Assembly: GCA_902775895.1 (NCBI GenBank)
Contig: CACYNO010000003.1
Span: 1 to 64,000 of the forward strand
Length of the DNA: 64,000 nt
Source: an uncultured Lachnospiraceae bacterium
Lineage (GTDB): Bacteria; Bacillota; Clostridia; Lachnospirales; Lachnospiraceae
Reading direction: 5' to 3'
Within the stretch, counting starts at the first letter, position 1, and each line of letters opens with the position of its first letter. This document shows, in pieces, positions 46,809 through 57,328 of the stretch. Under the pieces are notes generated by a model. That model made no database searches. It saw nothing but the letters and a program-made list of their open reading frames with translations, and was not told the origin of the DNA. The translations under genes were made by a program, and so were the position numbers.

Positions 46809-47351
46809 ATGAGATTCATTATAACCGGAAGAAACATAGTAGTAACTGATTCACTTCGCACGGCAGTCGAGGAGAAGCTTGGAAAGCTTGACAGGTTCTT
46901 TGCTTCCGAGACTGAGGTGCATGTCACACTCAGCGTGCAGAAAGAGCGCCAGAAGATAGAAGTAACCATTCCCGTTAAGGGTCACATCATCAGAAGCGAG
47001 CAGGAAAGCGATGATATGTACGTTTCCATCGATCTCGTGGAAGAGGTAATAGAGAGACAACTTAAAAAATATAAGAACAAGATAATTGATAAAAAGCAGA
47101 ACCAGGCAGCATTTGCAAAGGAATTTGTGGAAGAGGAGCCTGAAGATGATGTAGAACAGACAGGTGATATCGAGATCATCAGGACCAAGCATTTCGGCAT
47201 CAAGCCTATGTATCCGGAAGATGCATGCATCCAGATGGAGCTTTTGGGACACAGCTTTTATGTATTCCTTAATGCTGAGACCGACGAGGTAAATGTGGTC
47301 TACAAGAGAAAAGGGAACACATACGGTCTGATAGAGCCTGAGATGGATTAA
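46809..47351 (+). CDS. hpf: Long-form ribosome hibernation promoting factor
   Basis: 180 residues. N-terminal S30AE domain (MRFIITGRNIVVTDSLRTAVEEKLGKLDRFF) and a C-terminal dimerisation domain (IIRTKHFGIKPMYPEDACIQMELLGHSFYVFLNAETDEVNVVYKRKGNTYGLI) define the long form, which pairs ribosomes into 100S dimers. ATG 46809 gives the canonical N-terminus and has AAGGGGATG upstream. It sits before secA, as in many Firmicutes. Confidence 0.95.
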   Translation: MRFIITGRNIVVTDSLRTAVEEKLGKLDRFFASETEVHVTLSVQKERQKIEVTIPVKGHIIRSEQESDDMYVSIDLVEEVIERQLKKYKNKIIDKKQNQAAFAKEFVEEEPEDDVEQTGDIEIIRTKHFGIKPMYPEDACIQMELLGHSFYVFLNAETDEVNVVYKRKGNTYGLIEPEMD

Positions 47352-47375
47352 ATATAATACGCCCGCAGGGTTTCA

Positions 47376-47412
47376 AAGATCTCCTTGGAGTTTACTCTCA
47401 GGAGATCTTTTT
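47376..47412 (+). terminator. Terminator of hpf
   Basis: AAAGATCTCCT/AGGAGATCTTT stem followed by TTTTGCGG. Confidence 0.85.
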
Positions 47413-47455
47413 TGCGGTTATATCTAAAAAGACTATAAATATAAGTAACACTTCC

Positions 47456-47484
47456 TTGCGAAAAACGTATGTCAATGATATAAT
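47456..47484 (+). promoter_or_regulatory. Sigma-A promoter of secA
   Basis: TTGCGA (47456-47461), 17 bases, TATAAT (47479-47484). Confidence 0.7.
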
Positions 47485-47554
47485 CACCAATTGGTATTGT
47501 TTAATGATCATTAGAAAACAGATCATGATTTTTTTAAGGAGAAATGCATAGATT

Positions 47555-50443
47555 ATGGGATTTTCAGCGAGAAGATTTAATTCACAATCTAAAAAAGAAG
47601 TAAAAAGGATCATGCCTTTGATTAATAAGATCGAAAGTCTGAGGGAGACTTACAACGCTCTTTCGGATGAGGAGTTAAAGGCAAAGACTGCTGAATTTAA
47701 AGAACGTTTAAAGAACGGGGAGACGGTAGACGACTTGCTTCCCGAGGCTTTTGCCACCGTTCGTGAGGCGGCAAAGAGAGTGCTTGGCATGGAGCATTAC
47801 CAGGTACAGCTTATCGGAGGTATCATCCTCCATCAGGGACGTATAGCGGAGATGAGGACCGGTGAAGGTAAGACCCTTGTATCCACATGTCCCGCCTATC
47901 TTAATGCTCTCAAAGGGGAAGGTGTGCACATCGTTACGGTAAACGACTATCTTGCACAGCGAGATGCAGAATGGATGGGAAGAATACACAGATTTTTGGG
48001 GCTTAGTGTAGGAGTTGTTCTTCATGATCTAAAGGACAAGCAAAGAAGAGACGCTTATGCCTGCGATATTACCTATGTTACCAATAACGAGCTTGGATTT
48101 GATTACCTTCGTGACAACATGGCCATCTACAAGGAACAGCAGGTTCTCAGAGGTCTGAAATACTGTATCATCGACGAGGTTGACTCCGTACTTATCGACG
48201 AGGCGCGAACTCCTCTTATCATATCCGGTCAGGGAAACAAGTCCACCAAGCTTTATGAACTTTGTGATGTTCTGGCAAGACAGTTGGAAAAGGGTGAGTT
48301 CAAAGGCGAGATGACCAAGATCAAGGCTATCATGCAGGAAGAGATAGAAGAGGACGGAGACTTCGTTGTAAACGAAAAAGACAAGATCGTAAATCTTACG
48401 GAGCAGGGCGTACATAAGGTTGAGAAGTTCTTCCACCTGGACAATTATGCGGATCCGGAGAACCTTGAGATCCAGCATAATGTTACTCTTGCCCTCCGTG
48501 CCCATAACCTTATGCATCGTGACAAAGACTATGTGGTAAAGGATAATGAAGTCCTTATCGTAGACGAGTTTACGGGACGTATCATGCCGGGACGTCGTTA
48601 TTCCGACGGCCTTCATCAGGCCATTGAGGCAAAAGAGCACGTTACGGTAAAGAAAGAGAGCAAGACCCTCGCCACCATCACATTTCAGAACTTCTTTAAC
48701 AAGTTCGATAAAAAGTCGGGAATGACCGGTACTGCGGCTACCGAGGAAAAAGAGTTCAGAGAGATCTACAAGATGGACGTTGTGGAGATCCCCACAAACA
48801 GGCCTGTGATCCGTCAGGATTTCAATGATGCTGTTTACAAGACAAAGGCCGGTAAGTTCCGGGCAGTTATACAGTCGGTTAAAGAGTCTAATGAAAAAGG
48901 ACAGCCGGTGCTTGTAGGTACCGTGACCATAGACACGTCCGAGCAGTTAAGCGAGATGCTCAAAGAAGAGGGTATCGAGCACAGCGTGCTGAATGCCAAG
49001 TTCCATGAGCTTGAGGCAAAGATCGTTGCCCAGGCAGGTAAGCTGGGAGCAGTTACCATCGCTACCAATATGGCCGGCCGAGGTACCGATATCAAGCTTG
49101 GCGGTAATGCGGAATTCATGGCAAGGGAAGACCTTGTGCATGCAGGATATACGGAAGAGATCATAGAGGACGCTTTAGAGATAGTACAGCTTGCCATGCA
49201 GGAAGCAAAAGCAGAAGGAGTTCCTTTTGAAGAAAAACTTGATGCGGCCATCAAGCTTCAGGAATTTAATGCAGTTTCCGAAGAAGCGGAAAATGAAATG
49301 AAGAAAAAGCTCCGCGATGCCTGCATTCTTTACAACGAAAAGTTTGAAAAGTATGACGAAATAGCGGATGCCGAGGGAGAAAAGGTCAAAGAGATCGGCG
49401 GTCTGAAGATAATCGGTACCGAGAGACATGAGTCGAGACGTATCGACAACCAGCTGAGAGGTCGTGCCGGACGTCAGGGTGACCCCGGTGAGTCCCGTTT
49501 TTATATCTCCCTTGAGGACAATCTTATGAGACTCTTCGGTCAGGAGCGTCTTATGGGAATATTTAACGCTCTCGGTGTAGACGAGGATACCCAGATCGAA
49601 CACAAGATGCTCACCAATGCGATCGAGAGAGCACAGCAAAAGATCGAGACTAACAACTACGGTGTCAGAAGCAGACTTCTTCAGTACGACGAGGTTATGA
49701 ACGAGCAGCGTGAGATCATGTATCACGAAAGAGACCGTGTTCTGAACGGTGAGGATATGAGATCATCTATCATTAAGATGATCGGTGACTTTGTGGACAG
49801 GTCCGTAGACAGAGTGGTTTACCAGGACGGTAATCCCGAAAGCTGGAATTACGAAGAGCTTGATGAGGTTATACTTCCCACATTGCCTTTAGAGCCTATA
49901 AAGCAGTCTGAAAATGTGAAAAACAAAGCAGACTTAAAGAAGGATCTTACGGAAAAAGCTATCAAGGCATATGAGGCAAAAGAGGCGGAATTTGGTGATC
50001 CCGCACAGATCAGGGAAATTGAGAGAGTCGTACTTCTTAAGGTTATCGACAACAGATGGATGAATCATATAGATGACATGGATCAGCTGAAGCAGGGAAT
50101 AGGACTTCAGTCATTTGCCCAGAGAGACCCTGTAGTTGAGTATAAAGTTATGGGTTATGATATGTTTGATGAGATGCTCTGCGAGATCACCGAAGAAACG
50201 GTAAAATCTCTTATGCATGTTCAGGCGGAGCACCCCGTTGAAAGAGAAGATGTGGGTCATGTTCATGAAAATGAAGGGGAAGAGGTATCTTTAAAGACCA
50301 TCAGACGTGAAGGAAAGAAGATCCGTCCCAACGATCCATGTCCGTGCGGAAGCGGTAAAAAATACAAGCAGTGCTGCGGCAAAGACGGAAACATGAATGA
50401 ACCAGTTGAAGAGACCGTGCCTGCTCCGGAAGAGGAAAATTAA
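47555..50443 (+). CDS. secA: Preprotein translocase ATPase SecA
   Basis: 962 residues. Walker [30 protein letters not shown], the preprotein cross-linking region, the second motor domain ([29 protein letters not shown]), and a C-terminal zinc-binding tail [13 protein letters not shown]. Drives export through SecYEG. AAGGAG ribosome site. prfB starts directly after its stop (TAAGTG). Confidence 0.98.
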   Translation: MGFSARRFNSQSKKEVKRIMPLINKIESLRETYNALSDEELKAKTAEFKERLKNGETVDDLLPEAFATVREAAKRVLGMEHYQVQLIGGIILHQGRIAEMRTGEGKTLVSTCPAYLNALKGEGVHIVTVNDYLAQRDAEWMGRIHRFLGLSVGVVLHDLKDKQRRDAYACDITYVTNNELGFDYLRDNMAIYKEQQVLRGLKYCIIDEVDSVLIDEARTPLIISGQGNKSTKLYELCDVLARQLEKGEFKGEMTKIKAIMQEEIEEDGDFVVNEKDKIVNLTEQGVHKVEKFFHLDNYADPENLEIQHNVTLALRAHNLMHRDKDYVVKDNEVLIVDEFTGRIMPGRRYSDGLHQAIEAKEHVTVKKESKTLATITFQNFFNKFDKKSGMTGTAATEEKEFREIYKMDVVEIPTNRPVIRQDFNDAVYKTKAGKFRAVIQSVKESNEKGQPVLVGTVTIDTSEQLSEMLKEEGIEHSVLNAKFHELEAKIVAQAGKLGAVTIATNMAGRGTDIKLGGNAEFMAREDLVHAGYTEEIIEDALEIVQLAMQEAKAEGVPFEEKLDAAIKLQEFNAVSEEAENEMKKKLRDACILYNEKFEKYDEIADAEGEKVKEIGGLKIIGTERHESRRIDNQLRGRAGRQGDPGESRFYISLEDNLMRLFGQERLMGIFNALGVDEDTQIEHKMLTNAIERAQQKIETNNYGVRSRLLQYDEVMNEQREIMYHERDRVLNGEDMRSSIIKMIGDFVDRSVDRVVYQDGNPESWNYEELDEVILPTLPLEPIKQSENVKNKADLKKDLTEKAIKAYEAKEAEFGDPAQIREIERVVLLKVIDNRWMNHIDDMDQLKQGIGLQSFAQRDPVVEYKVMGYDMFDEMLCEITEETVKSLMHVQAEHPVEREDVGHVHENEGEEVSLKTIRREGKKIRPNDPCPCGSGKKYKQCCGKDGNMNEPVEETVPAPEEEN

Positions 50444-51577
50444 GTGGCTATAGTAGAATTAGACAAGATAAAGACTGCACTTGCGGATTGTGACAAGACC
50501 ATGGTCCGCATTAAGAAATCCCTGGATCTTGAAGGCAAACAGCGTCGCATAGAAGAGACGGAAGCCATCATGGAGGAGCCGGGGTTTTGGGATGACGTGG
50601 AAAAGTCAACCAGGGCTATGGGTGAGTTAAAGAGCCTTAAAGGTGCTATTGAAGGGTTCAACGATCTTGAAAAGTCATATGAGGAGATAGGGATCCTTAT
50701 AGATATGGCAAACGAAGAACACGATGAATCTCTGGTTCCCGAGATAGAAGCGGAATTTGAAGAATTTACCGAAAAGCTTGATGAGATGCGTCTTAATACT
50801 CTTCTTTCCGAAGAGTATGACTCAAGAGACGCCATAGTCAAGCTTAACGCAGGAGCCGGTGGTACCGAGGCCTGTGACTGGTGCTCCATGCTCTACCGTA
50901 TGTATACGAGGTGGATAGAGAAAAGAGGCTTTACATCCGAGGTAATCGATTATCTTGACGGTGATGAGGCGGGTATTAAGTCCGTTACCTTTGAGGTTCA
51001 CGGTGAGAATGCATACGGACTTTTGAAGTCTGAACACGGCGTACACAGACTTGTGCGTATATCTCCCTTCAACGCTGCGGGCAAGAGACAGACGTCTTTT
51101 GTATCATGTGATGTTATGCCTGAGCTGGAAGATGATGTGGAGATCGAGATAAATGATGATGACTTAAGGATCGACACATACCGCGCCAGCGGTGCCGGTG
51201 GTCAGCATATCAACAAGACATCATCTGCCATCAGGATCACACATGAGCCCACGGGCATAGTTGTACAGTGCCAGAACGAGCGCTCACAGCACCAGAACAA
51301 GGAAAAGGCCATGCAGATGCTGAAAGCGCGGCTTTTTATGCTCAAGCAGCAGGAGACGGCAGAGAAGACTTCTGATATCAGAGGAGACGTTAAGGATATC
51401 AATTTCGGTAATCAGATCCGGAGTTATGTACTCCAGCCTTATACTATGGTAAAAGATCACCGTACCGAAAAAGAAGTGGGGAATGCGGGAAGTGTCCTTG
51501 ACGGCAATATCGATTCCCTTATAGGTGCATACCTTATCTGGAAGAGCACCGGTAAAAAAGCCAACGAAGAGGCGTAA
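50444..51577 (+). CDS. prfB: Peptide chain release factor 2, without programmed frameshift
   Basis: 377 residues, GTG start abutting the secA stop codon. GGQ motif in RASGAGGQHINKT (peptide release) and SPF in VRISPFN (recognises UGA/UAA). The region where many prfB genes have the in-frame UGA shift site (before DLE) reads straight through here (KSLDLEGKQ), so the autoregulatory frameshift is absent. Confidence 0.97.
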   Translation: MAIVELDKIKTALADCDKTMVRIKKSLDLEGKQRRIEETEAIMEEPGFWDDVEKSTRAMGELKSLKGAIEGFNDLEKSYEEIGILIDMANEEHDESLVPEIEAEFEEFTEKLDEMRLNTLLSEEYDSRDAIVKLNAGAGGTEACDWCSMLYRMYTRWIEKRGFTSEVIDYLDGDEAGIKSVTFEVHGENAYGLLKSEHGVHRLVRISPFNAAGKRQTSFVSCDVMPELEDDVEIEINDDDLRIDTYRASGAGGQHINKTSSAIRITHEPTGIVVQCQNERSQHQNKEKAMQMLKARLFMLKQQETAEKTSDIRGDVKDINFGNQIRSYVLQPYTMVKDHRTEKEVGNAGSVLDGNIDSLIGAYLIWKSTGKKANEEA

Positions 51578-51597
51578 TGCAGGATTGGAGATCATAA

Positions 51598-52206
51598 ATG
51601 TTACAGCTTAATCACGTCACCGTGACAAGAGGAGAGAGGGAAGTCCTCTCAGACTGTACTTTCCAATTTCAGGAAGGAAAAGCGTATGTGATCGTGTCGG
51701 AGGATGCCGACGATCACAAGGCTTTTTTAAAATGTGCATGCAGGGAAAAAGCAACGAGGCGCGGCGAGATAATCACCTGGGACGGTTCCGTGATCTACAA
51801 CGGTGTGGATGATATGTACCTGCCCAGGTTTCTTACCATCAGGGAATATCTTGAGGACCTTGTTGAAGTCTCAGAACACCTGACGACAGCAGGAGCCCTT
51901 ATCAAAAGATTAGGGATAGAAGAAAAGGAACTCGGCGTCACTATAGGAAAGTCCGCGGAAAAGACAAGGGCAGCACTCAGGCTGGCACCCGTATATGCTA
52001 CGGAGCCTTATGTGGTGATCCTTGGCGAGCCTTTTCCCGATGATGACCTGTTGTGTACATTCATCAATGAACAAAAGGAAGACAAAGTTATCATTACTGC
52101 CACTACAGATTTGAAAAAAGCAGGCAGGATAGCTGACCTGACCGGCGGAGAGGTGCTATCCATGGAGTCCGGAGATTTTAAGACCATACTGATCGGAGAA
52201 ATTTGA
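51598..52206 (+). CDS. Degenerate ABC-type ATPase-like protein
   Basis: 202 residues with the layout of an ABC NBD (LNHVTVTRGEREVLSDCTFQFQEGKAYVIV at the start), but all key motifs have decayed. Walker A is VSEDADDHKAF, the signature region is GKSAEKTRAALRLA, and Walker B is VVILGEPF with Gly for Asp. It probably does not hydrolyse ATP and may be a structural or sensing subunit. The next gene starts three bases after it; forms an apparent operon with the two genes that follow. Confidence 0.75.
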   Translation: MLQLNHVTVTRGEREVLSDCTFQFQEGKAYVIVSEDADDHKAFLKCACREKATRRGEIITWDGSVIYNGVDDMYLPRFLTIREYLEDLVEVSEHLTTAGALIKRLGIEEKELGVTIGKSAEKTRAALRLAPVYATEPYVVILGEPFPDDDLLCTFINEQKEDKVIITATTDLKKAGRIADLTGGEVLSMESGDFKTILIGEI

Positions 52207-52208
52207 TT

Positions 52209-53000
52209 ATGAGCAAGGGGGCAACGGGAAACAGAAAAGCGCAATGGTTTGCAGCACTGTGGTATCCCGTGACGGTAAAGAAGAATAAGATGGCAGCCGG
52301 TTCTGATGCAGATCCGTCCCAAAATGACGGCTTCAGAAAAAAGCTGGCAGTATTCCTGTTCTTTGCAAGAAGGATACTTATCAGATGGATGTGGACCCTT
52401 ATATTTGTGTTCATCCCTTCGATCCTGATCACAAATTTCAGACCCGGCCTTATCGGCAGTTATGAAGTGACCACGGTCTTTATCTGGTTTTGGATGATAA
52501 CGATTCGGGAAAGTCTGGTATTTACAGAGGTGCTCAAGGTAAATGAAAACGATATGGTAATGCTAAGATCATTTGCCATGAAGCCGGGGACAAGTTTCCT
52601 GGGCAGGTTCAGGTTAAAGGTACTGGTTGATCTCATGAGTCATGTGCCTATACTTCTTATTTTCCGCGTATCGGTGTATCATATGATATGTCTGGTACTT
52701 CTGACCATGTTCTTCAGGGCGATAGGAGAGCGCAGGGAACTGAAATCTTTTCAAAAGAATGAGTTTGTAGATTGGAAAAAGCGTGCATCAAAAAATAAGA
52801 TAATAAGGATAGTATGTGTATGCGCAGCTTACGGATTTCCCCTTGCGGTTGGTATAATGGCCCCGGGATGGTTCTGGCTGATCCACCCCGTAGTGTTGGC
52901 GTTTGTTTTCGCAAAGGCTATGCTTGACTGGAGATATCTCAGGAAGTACAAGAATTACGAATATTTAAAGACTGACCTTATAGGCAGGAGTAACGTATAA
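52209..53000 (+). CDS. Membrane protein, permease-like partner of the degenerate ABC protein
   Basis: 263 residues from ATG 52209. About five or six hydrophobic segments (for instance WMWTLIFVFIPSILI, VFIWFWMITI, LVDLMSHVPILLIF, MICLVLLTMFF, GWFWLIHPVVLAFVFA) with basic loops. No known family, but ABC-2-like membrane organisation is possible. The next gene starts immediately after the stop codon. Confidence 0.65.
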   Translation: MSKGATGNRKAQWFAALWYPVTVKKNKMAAGSDADPSQNDGFRKKLAVFLFFARRILIRWMWTLIFVFIPSILITNFRPGLIGSYEVTTVFIWFWMITIRESLVFTEVLKVNENDMVMLRSFAMKPGTSFLGRFRLKVLVDLMSHVPILLIFRVSVYHMICLVLLTMFFRAIGERRELKSFQKNEFVDWKKRASKNKIIRIVCVCAAYGFPLAVGIMAPGWFWLIHPVVLAFVFAKAMLDWRYLRKYKNYEYLKTDLIGRSNV

Positions 53001-54323
53001 ATGAGTAAAAAAGACAAAAATCGCACACCATTATCATTAAAGATAACGCTGATCGTACTGGTCTCCATTACAGGTCTGGCTATTACGGTCCTTGCGATTT
53101 TGCGCTCTGTTCAAAGTAATATGAACTTTTATTCCAGATATACCTACGTAAAGGAAATGCCTCTGAATTCTACTGACAGTATGAAGCCTGAAGAAGAGGC
53201 GGAGAACTGGATAAAGAGTTTTCTCGGTCAGTTCGAAGGCACATTGGTACCTGCGCAGGAAAGATTGAATAATGTGAATATCGAGTCTGTAGAGATTGCA
53301 GATTCCAAGAAGGATACTGTGCGTATCAGGTTCAGTGCAGCTCTTGCAGATGCGGGAAGTGATTACTTTGCAGAGTGGGATCCTGCTTTTTCAGACGGAA
53401 GGATGAAGTGCGACTGGATAGTAAAGCTTGGCGTACTCACAACTGAGAACAATAAAGACGGTATCTATGTTATCTCAATGAGTGACAACGTTAAGGAGCC
53501 GGTTGCGCCGGTGACGGAAGAGCCTACTCGGGAAAAAAAGGACATTTTTACGGAGTATAAGATCGAAGGCGGACAGCTTTCAGTCAGCTTTGACGGCGGG
53601 GAGAACTTTGTCAGTGTTCCGGTGGATCTTAAAAATCTGCCTTTGACTGCAGAGGACGATGCGCTGGTGGAGGGCAGCTACTGTCTGTCTCAGGAGAGTG
53701 TGGCTTTCCTGGCAGGCGGAGCCACTGTAAACGGTGAAAAGATTCCCGTAAGCGCTGTTTATACCAATGACAGCGGAGCTACGTGGGTGACTTCCGAGGT
53801 GGACAGCGTATTTGACGTTTCCTACTATTACATGAACATGTTCGGTGAGAAAGAAGGCGTTATAGTACTTGGTTATGCTGCCACTGCTACTGAAGAGTTT
53901 TCAAAGATCTATTACACCTTTGATGGTGGTGAGACCTGGCAGGCAAAGGGAAGCGGGCCCCAGACCATTCCTCTTAAAGGAGTGAATTTTATAGACAGGG
54001 ACACCGGGTTTTTCAGCTATGTTTATGATGCATCGTCTCCGAGCAACCTTTATGTGACAAGGGACGGAGCGTCAAACTTCAGTGCCGTATCTTTCCCGAC
54101 CCAGCAGCTTGACAGTGATGCGGGAAACAGGAAATGGGAAGAGGTATACAAAGAGGCTACAGTTCCCGTGATGAATGAAGAAGGAGTTCTTGAAGTTTTC
54201 CTTACCCAGGGAGCTGACGGAACATACCATGACGGAAAGACGGCTGCAAAGTATATATCTGAGGATAAAGGTGTAAACTGGAAATATGTGGAACAGACTA
54301 CATTTATCAGTGAGGGCAATTGA
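53001..54323 (+). CDS. Membrane-anchored Asp-box beta-propeller protein
   Basis: 440 residues. One N-terminal membrane anchor (ITLIVLVSITGLAITVLAIL), an alpha/beta region of about 130 residues, then a repeat domain with four Asp boxes (SFDGGENF, TNDSGATW, TFDGGETW, SEDKGVNW) as in BNR/sialidase-like propellers. No catalytic sialidase residues identified. Likely an extracytoplasmic binding partner of the two preceding proteins. Confidence 0.75.
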   Translation: MSKKDKNRTPLSLKITLIVLVSITGLAITVLAILRSVQSNMNFYSRYTYVKEMPLNSTDSMKPEEEAENWIKSFLGQFEGTLVPAQERLNNVNIESVEIADSKKDTVRIRFSAALADAGSDYFAEWDPAFSDGRMKCDWIVKLGVLTTENNKDGIYVISMSDNVKEPVAPVTEEPTREKKDIFTEYKIEGGQLSVSFDGGENFVSVPVDLKNLPLTAEDDALVEGSYCLSQESVAFLAGGATVNGEKIPVSAVYTNDSGATWVTSEVDSVFDVSYYYMNMFGEKEGVIVLGYAATATEEFSKIYYTFDGGETWQAKGSGPQTIPLKGVNFIDRDTGFFSYVYDASSPSNLYVTRDGASNFSAVSFPTQQLDSDAGNRKWEEVYKEATVPVMNEEGVLEVFLTQGADGTYHDGKTAAKYISEDKGVNWKYVEQTTFISEGN

Positions 54324-54325
54324 TC

Positions 54326-54643
54326 ATGAACAATCGAAGAAAGACAGAGGAATACGATCTGCTGTTTGAAGCCATCTTATCACTTGAGACGAAAGAAGAA
54401 TGCAGGGCATTTTTTGATGATATATGTACCATAAAAGAGCTGGATGCTATGGCGCAGAGGATAGAGGTGGCGCATATGCTTCAAGCATCTAAGACATATC
54501 TGGATATAGCGGCCGAGACAGGAGCCTCCACGGCAACCATAAGCCGAGTGAACAGAGCCCTGAATTACGGAAGTGAAGGCTACATCAGAGTACTTAAAAA
54601 GATAGCAGAAAAAGACAGTTCCACGGGGGAAAAGGGAAAGTGA
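54326..54643 (+). CDS. yerC: YerC/TrpR-like transcriptional regulator
   Basis: 105 residues from ATG 54326. The TrpR-like HTH is SKTYLDIAAETGASTATISRVNRAL; the preceding EECRAFFDDICTIKELDAMAQRIEVAHML is typical of YerC/YecD. In Bacillus the family is also encoded near pcrA. Overlaps pcrA by four bases (GTGA). Confidence 0.88.
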   Translation: MNNRRKTEEYDLLFEAILSLETKEECRAFFDDICTIKELDAMAQRIEVAHMLQASKTYLDIAAETGASTATISRVNRALNYGSEGYIRVLKKIAEKDSSTGEKGK

Positions 54644-57000
54644 ATATAACAGATCTTAATGATATGCAGGCGCAAGCGGTCCGTCACACTGAGGGACCGC
54701 TTCTTATCATTGCGGGGGCAGGATCGGGAAAGACCAGGGTGCTTACCTACAGAGCGGCCTATCTGCTTGAAGAAAAGCAGGCAGACCCATACAACATACT
54801 TGCCATAACATTTACGAATAAAGCAGCCGGGGAGATGAAGGAACGTATATGTGAGATAAATCCTTTGGGATCTCAGATATGGGTAAGCACTTTTCACTCC
54901 ATGTGCGTGAGGATACTCCGGAGATTTGCGGACAGAATAGGATACTCAAACGACTTTACCATTTATGATACTGATGATTCAAAGTCGGTTATGAAGGAGC
55001 TTTTTAAAAAACTAAATATCAATACAAAATACTATAAAGAAAAGTCCGTTCTGTCGTGGATATCATCTGCAAAGGACTGCATGAAGTCGCCGGAGGATGC
55101 CCTGATAGAAGCTGGAGAAGAATTGAGGGAAAAGACTAAAGCCCAGCTATATCTGGAATATCAAAAGGCATTGAAACTAAACAATGCAATGGATTTTGAT
55201 GATCTGATATTTAATACTGTGATGCTTTTTCAGAAAGATAAAGAAGCACTGGATATTTACGCCGACCGTTTTCACTACATCATGGTGGATGAGTATCAGG
55301 ATACTAACACCTCCCAGTTCATGCTGATTAGTCTTCTTGCATCCAAATGGAAGAATGTGTGCGTGGTGGGAGATGATGACCAATCCATTTACAAATTCCG
55401 CGGAGCCAATGTAGAGAATATCTTAAACTTCGAAAAGGTATTTGAGGGAGCAAAGCTTATTAAGCTTGAACAGAATTACCGCTCAACCCAGACCATACTT
55501 GATGCGGCAAATTCCGTGATAAGGAACAATGCAAGAAGGAAGGATAAGAGCCTCTGGACGGAAAACATATGCGGCGATAAGATTTCCCTGCTCATGTATG
55601 ATAACGCATATAATGAGGCTGACGGTGTGGCAGACAGCATTTCCCGCATGACAAGAGACGGGTGGACCTACAGTGATTTTGCGATTCTTTACAGGACTAA
55701 TGCCCAGTCAAGATTACTTGAAGAAAAACTTATTTTAAAAAATGTTCCTTACAGGATATACGGCGGAGTGAACTTCTATCAGAGAAAAGAGATAAAGGAC
55801 GTGCTATCTTATCTTAAGGCCATAGTAAATGACTCTGATGCCCAGGCCATAAGAAGGATAATAAATGTACCCAAGAGAGGTATCGGAGCCACAACCATAG
55901 AAAAGATCCAAAGATATGCAGATGAAAATGAAATCACCTTTTGGCAGGCTCTGGTCAGTGCGAAAGATATACCCGATATGGGGAACGCATATAAAAAGAC
56001 GGATGTCTTTGCGGAGCTGATCAACTCCTTTAAAGAAGCGCAAAAAGAGATGTCTTTAGATTCTCTGATAAAAAAAGTGATTGATGATACGGGTTATATC
56101 GATATGCTGGCAGAGACGGAGACGGATGAGGATTTTGAGGAAAGAAAAGGAAATATCGACGAACTCATAAATAAGATCATAGACTATGAAACGGCAGATG
56201 GATCGGAGGAGAATGGAGAAAAAAGTCTGTCGGGATTTTTAGAGGAGGTATCTTTGGTTGCGGACACCACAGCTGACTCTGAGAACACGGATCATATATC
56301 CCTGATGACCATACATTCCGCAAAGGGTCTGGAGTTTCCGGTGGTGTTTATCTCAGGTATGGAGGATGGTCTTTTTCCGAGTTATATGTCTATCGCTATG
56401 GCAGAATCCGATGAATCAGAGATAGAAGAGGAAAGAAGGCTTTGCTATGTGGGGATCACCAGAGCAAAGCAAAAACTGTTCCTGACTTTTTCCCGGGAGC
56501 GTATGGTCCGGGGTGAAAAACACGTAAATACCCTGTCAAGGTTTGTGAAAGAGATATCCTGCGATCTCTTGGAGAAAGAGAATAACTCTTCGGTGGGAGA
56601 TGATTTCGGTTTTGACAGACAGGGGACCGGAAGCACACCGGGATTTGCTCCCAGAAACAAGGCAAAGTATGAATTCCGGACAGGTGGTGCGTCAGCAGGT
56701 ATGGCATACGGTTCGGTTACAACATCAAACAGCAGACCGGCACCCGAAAAAAGGCAGGAGACAAAGGAAGTGCCTGCGATGAACATAAAGCCTGAAACAA
56801 AAAAAGCAGGAGAAGAAACCTTTGTAAAGCAAAAAGAAGCACCCTTTGAGGTGGGTGACAGGGTTGAAAACGAAAGATTCGGTACAGGTGAGGTCAAGGA
56901 AGTGCTGGATATGGGCAGGGACTGGATGCTTACAGTGGACTTTGATGAAACAGGAGTGAAAAAGATGTTTGCCGGATTTATAAACTTAAAAAAGATATAG
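54640..57000 (+). CDS. pcrA: UvrD/PcrA-type DNA helicase
   Basis: 786 residues, GTG start overlapping the yerC stop. Motifs: IIAGAGSGKTRVL (I), TFTNKAAGEM (Ia), VDEYQDTN (II), GDDDQSIYKFRGA (III), QNYRST (IV), TIHSAKGLEF (V), YVGITRA (VI). C-terminal Tudor-like tail VGDRVENERFGTGEV, which binds RNA polymerase in PcrA. Unwinds DNA 3'-5' in repair and removes stalled complexes. Confidence 0.95.
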   Translation: MNITDLNDMQAQAVRHTEGPLLIIAGAGSGKTRVLTYRAAYLLEEKQADPYNILAITFTNKAAGEMKERICEINPLGSQIWVSTFHSMCVRILRRFADRIGYSNDFTIYDTDDSKSVMKELFKKLNINTKYYKEKSVLSWISSAKDCMKSPEDALIEAGEELREKTKAQLYLEYQKALKLNNAMDFDDLIFNTVMLFQKDKEALDIYADRFHYIMVDEYQDTNTSQFMLISLLASKWKNVCVVGDDDQSIYKFRGANVENILNFEKVFEGAKLIKLEQNYRSTQTILDAANSVIRNNARRKDKSLWTENICGDKISLLMYDNAYNEADGVADSISRMTRDGWTYSDFAILYRTNAQSRLLEEKLILKNVPYRIYGGVNFYQRKEIKDVLSYLKAIVNDSDAQAIRRIINVPKRGIGATTIEKIQRYADENEITFWQALVSAKDIPDMGNAYKKTDVFAELINSFKEAQKEMSLDSLIKKVIDDTGYIDMLAETETDEDFEERKGNIDELINKIIDYETADGSEENGEKSLSGFLEEVSLVADTTADSENTDHISLMTIHSAKGLEFPVVFISGMEDGLFPSYMSIAMAESDESEIEEERRLCYVGITRAKQKLFLTFSRERMVRGEKHVNTLSRFVKEISCDLLEKENNSSVGDDFGFDRQGTGSTPGFAPRNKAKYEFRTGGASAGMAYGSVTTSNSRPAPEKRQETKEVPAMNIKPETKKAGEETFVKQKEAPFEVGDRVENERFGTGEVKEVLDMGRDWMLTVDFDETGVKKMFAGFINLKKI

Positions 57001-57080
57001 TAATTTCACTATGTGTGTGATATAATAGCCCAAGGGAAAAAATAGGGCTTAAGAAGCTTTGGATAAAGAGGAGGATTTTG

Positions 57081-57278
57081 ATGAAGAAGACCAGTAAGTT
57101 AGTAAAGTTTTTGGCTTTTATAGGTGCACTCACTATTATCGGTGTTATCGTATTTGCGGTTTATAAGTTCATGAAGCCGGATTACCTTGATGAGTACGAT
57201 GATAATGATTATGACGATGACGATTTCGATGAGGAAGATTTCGAGATTGACACTGACTTCGTTGAAGAGAATAACTGA
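57081..57278 (+). CDS. Small single-span membrane protein with an extremely acidic tail
   Basis: 65 residues from ATG 57081. One helix (LVKFLAFIGALTIIGVIVFAVY), then a tail of about 35 residues, mostly Asp/Glu (DEYDDNDYDDDDFDEEDFE). GAGGAGGA ribosome site; an extended -10 (TGATATAAT, near 57017) lies upstream. No family recognised. Confidence 0.7.
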   Translation: MKKTSKLVKFLAFIGALTIIGVIVFAVYKFMKPDYLDEYDDNDYDDDDFDEEDFEIDTDFVEENN

Positions 57279-57285
57279 TAAAAAT

Positions 57286-57310
57286 AACCGCCCACGGGGG
57301 CGGTTTTTTA
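57286..57310 (+). terminator. Terminator of the small acidic membrane protein gene
   Basis: AACCGCC/GGCGGTT stem, T run. Confidence 0.85.
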
Positions 57311-57328
57311 TTTGTTAAGGCAATGAAA

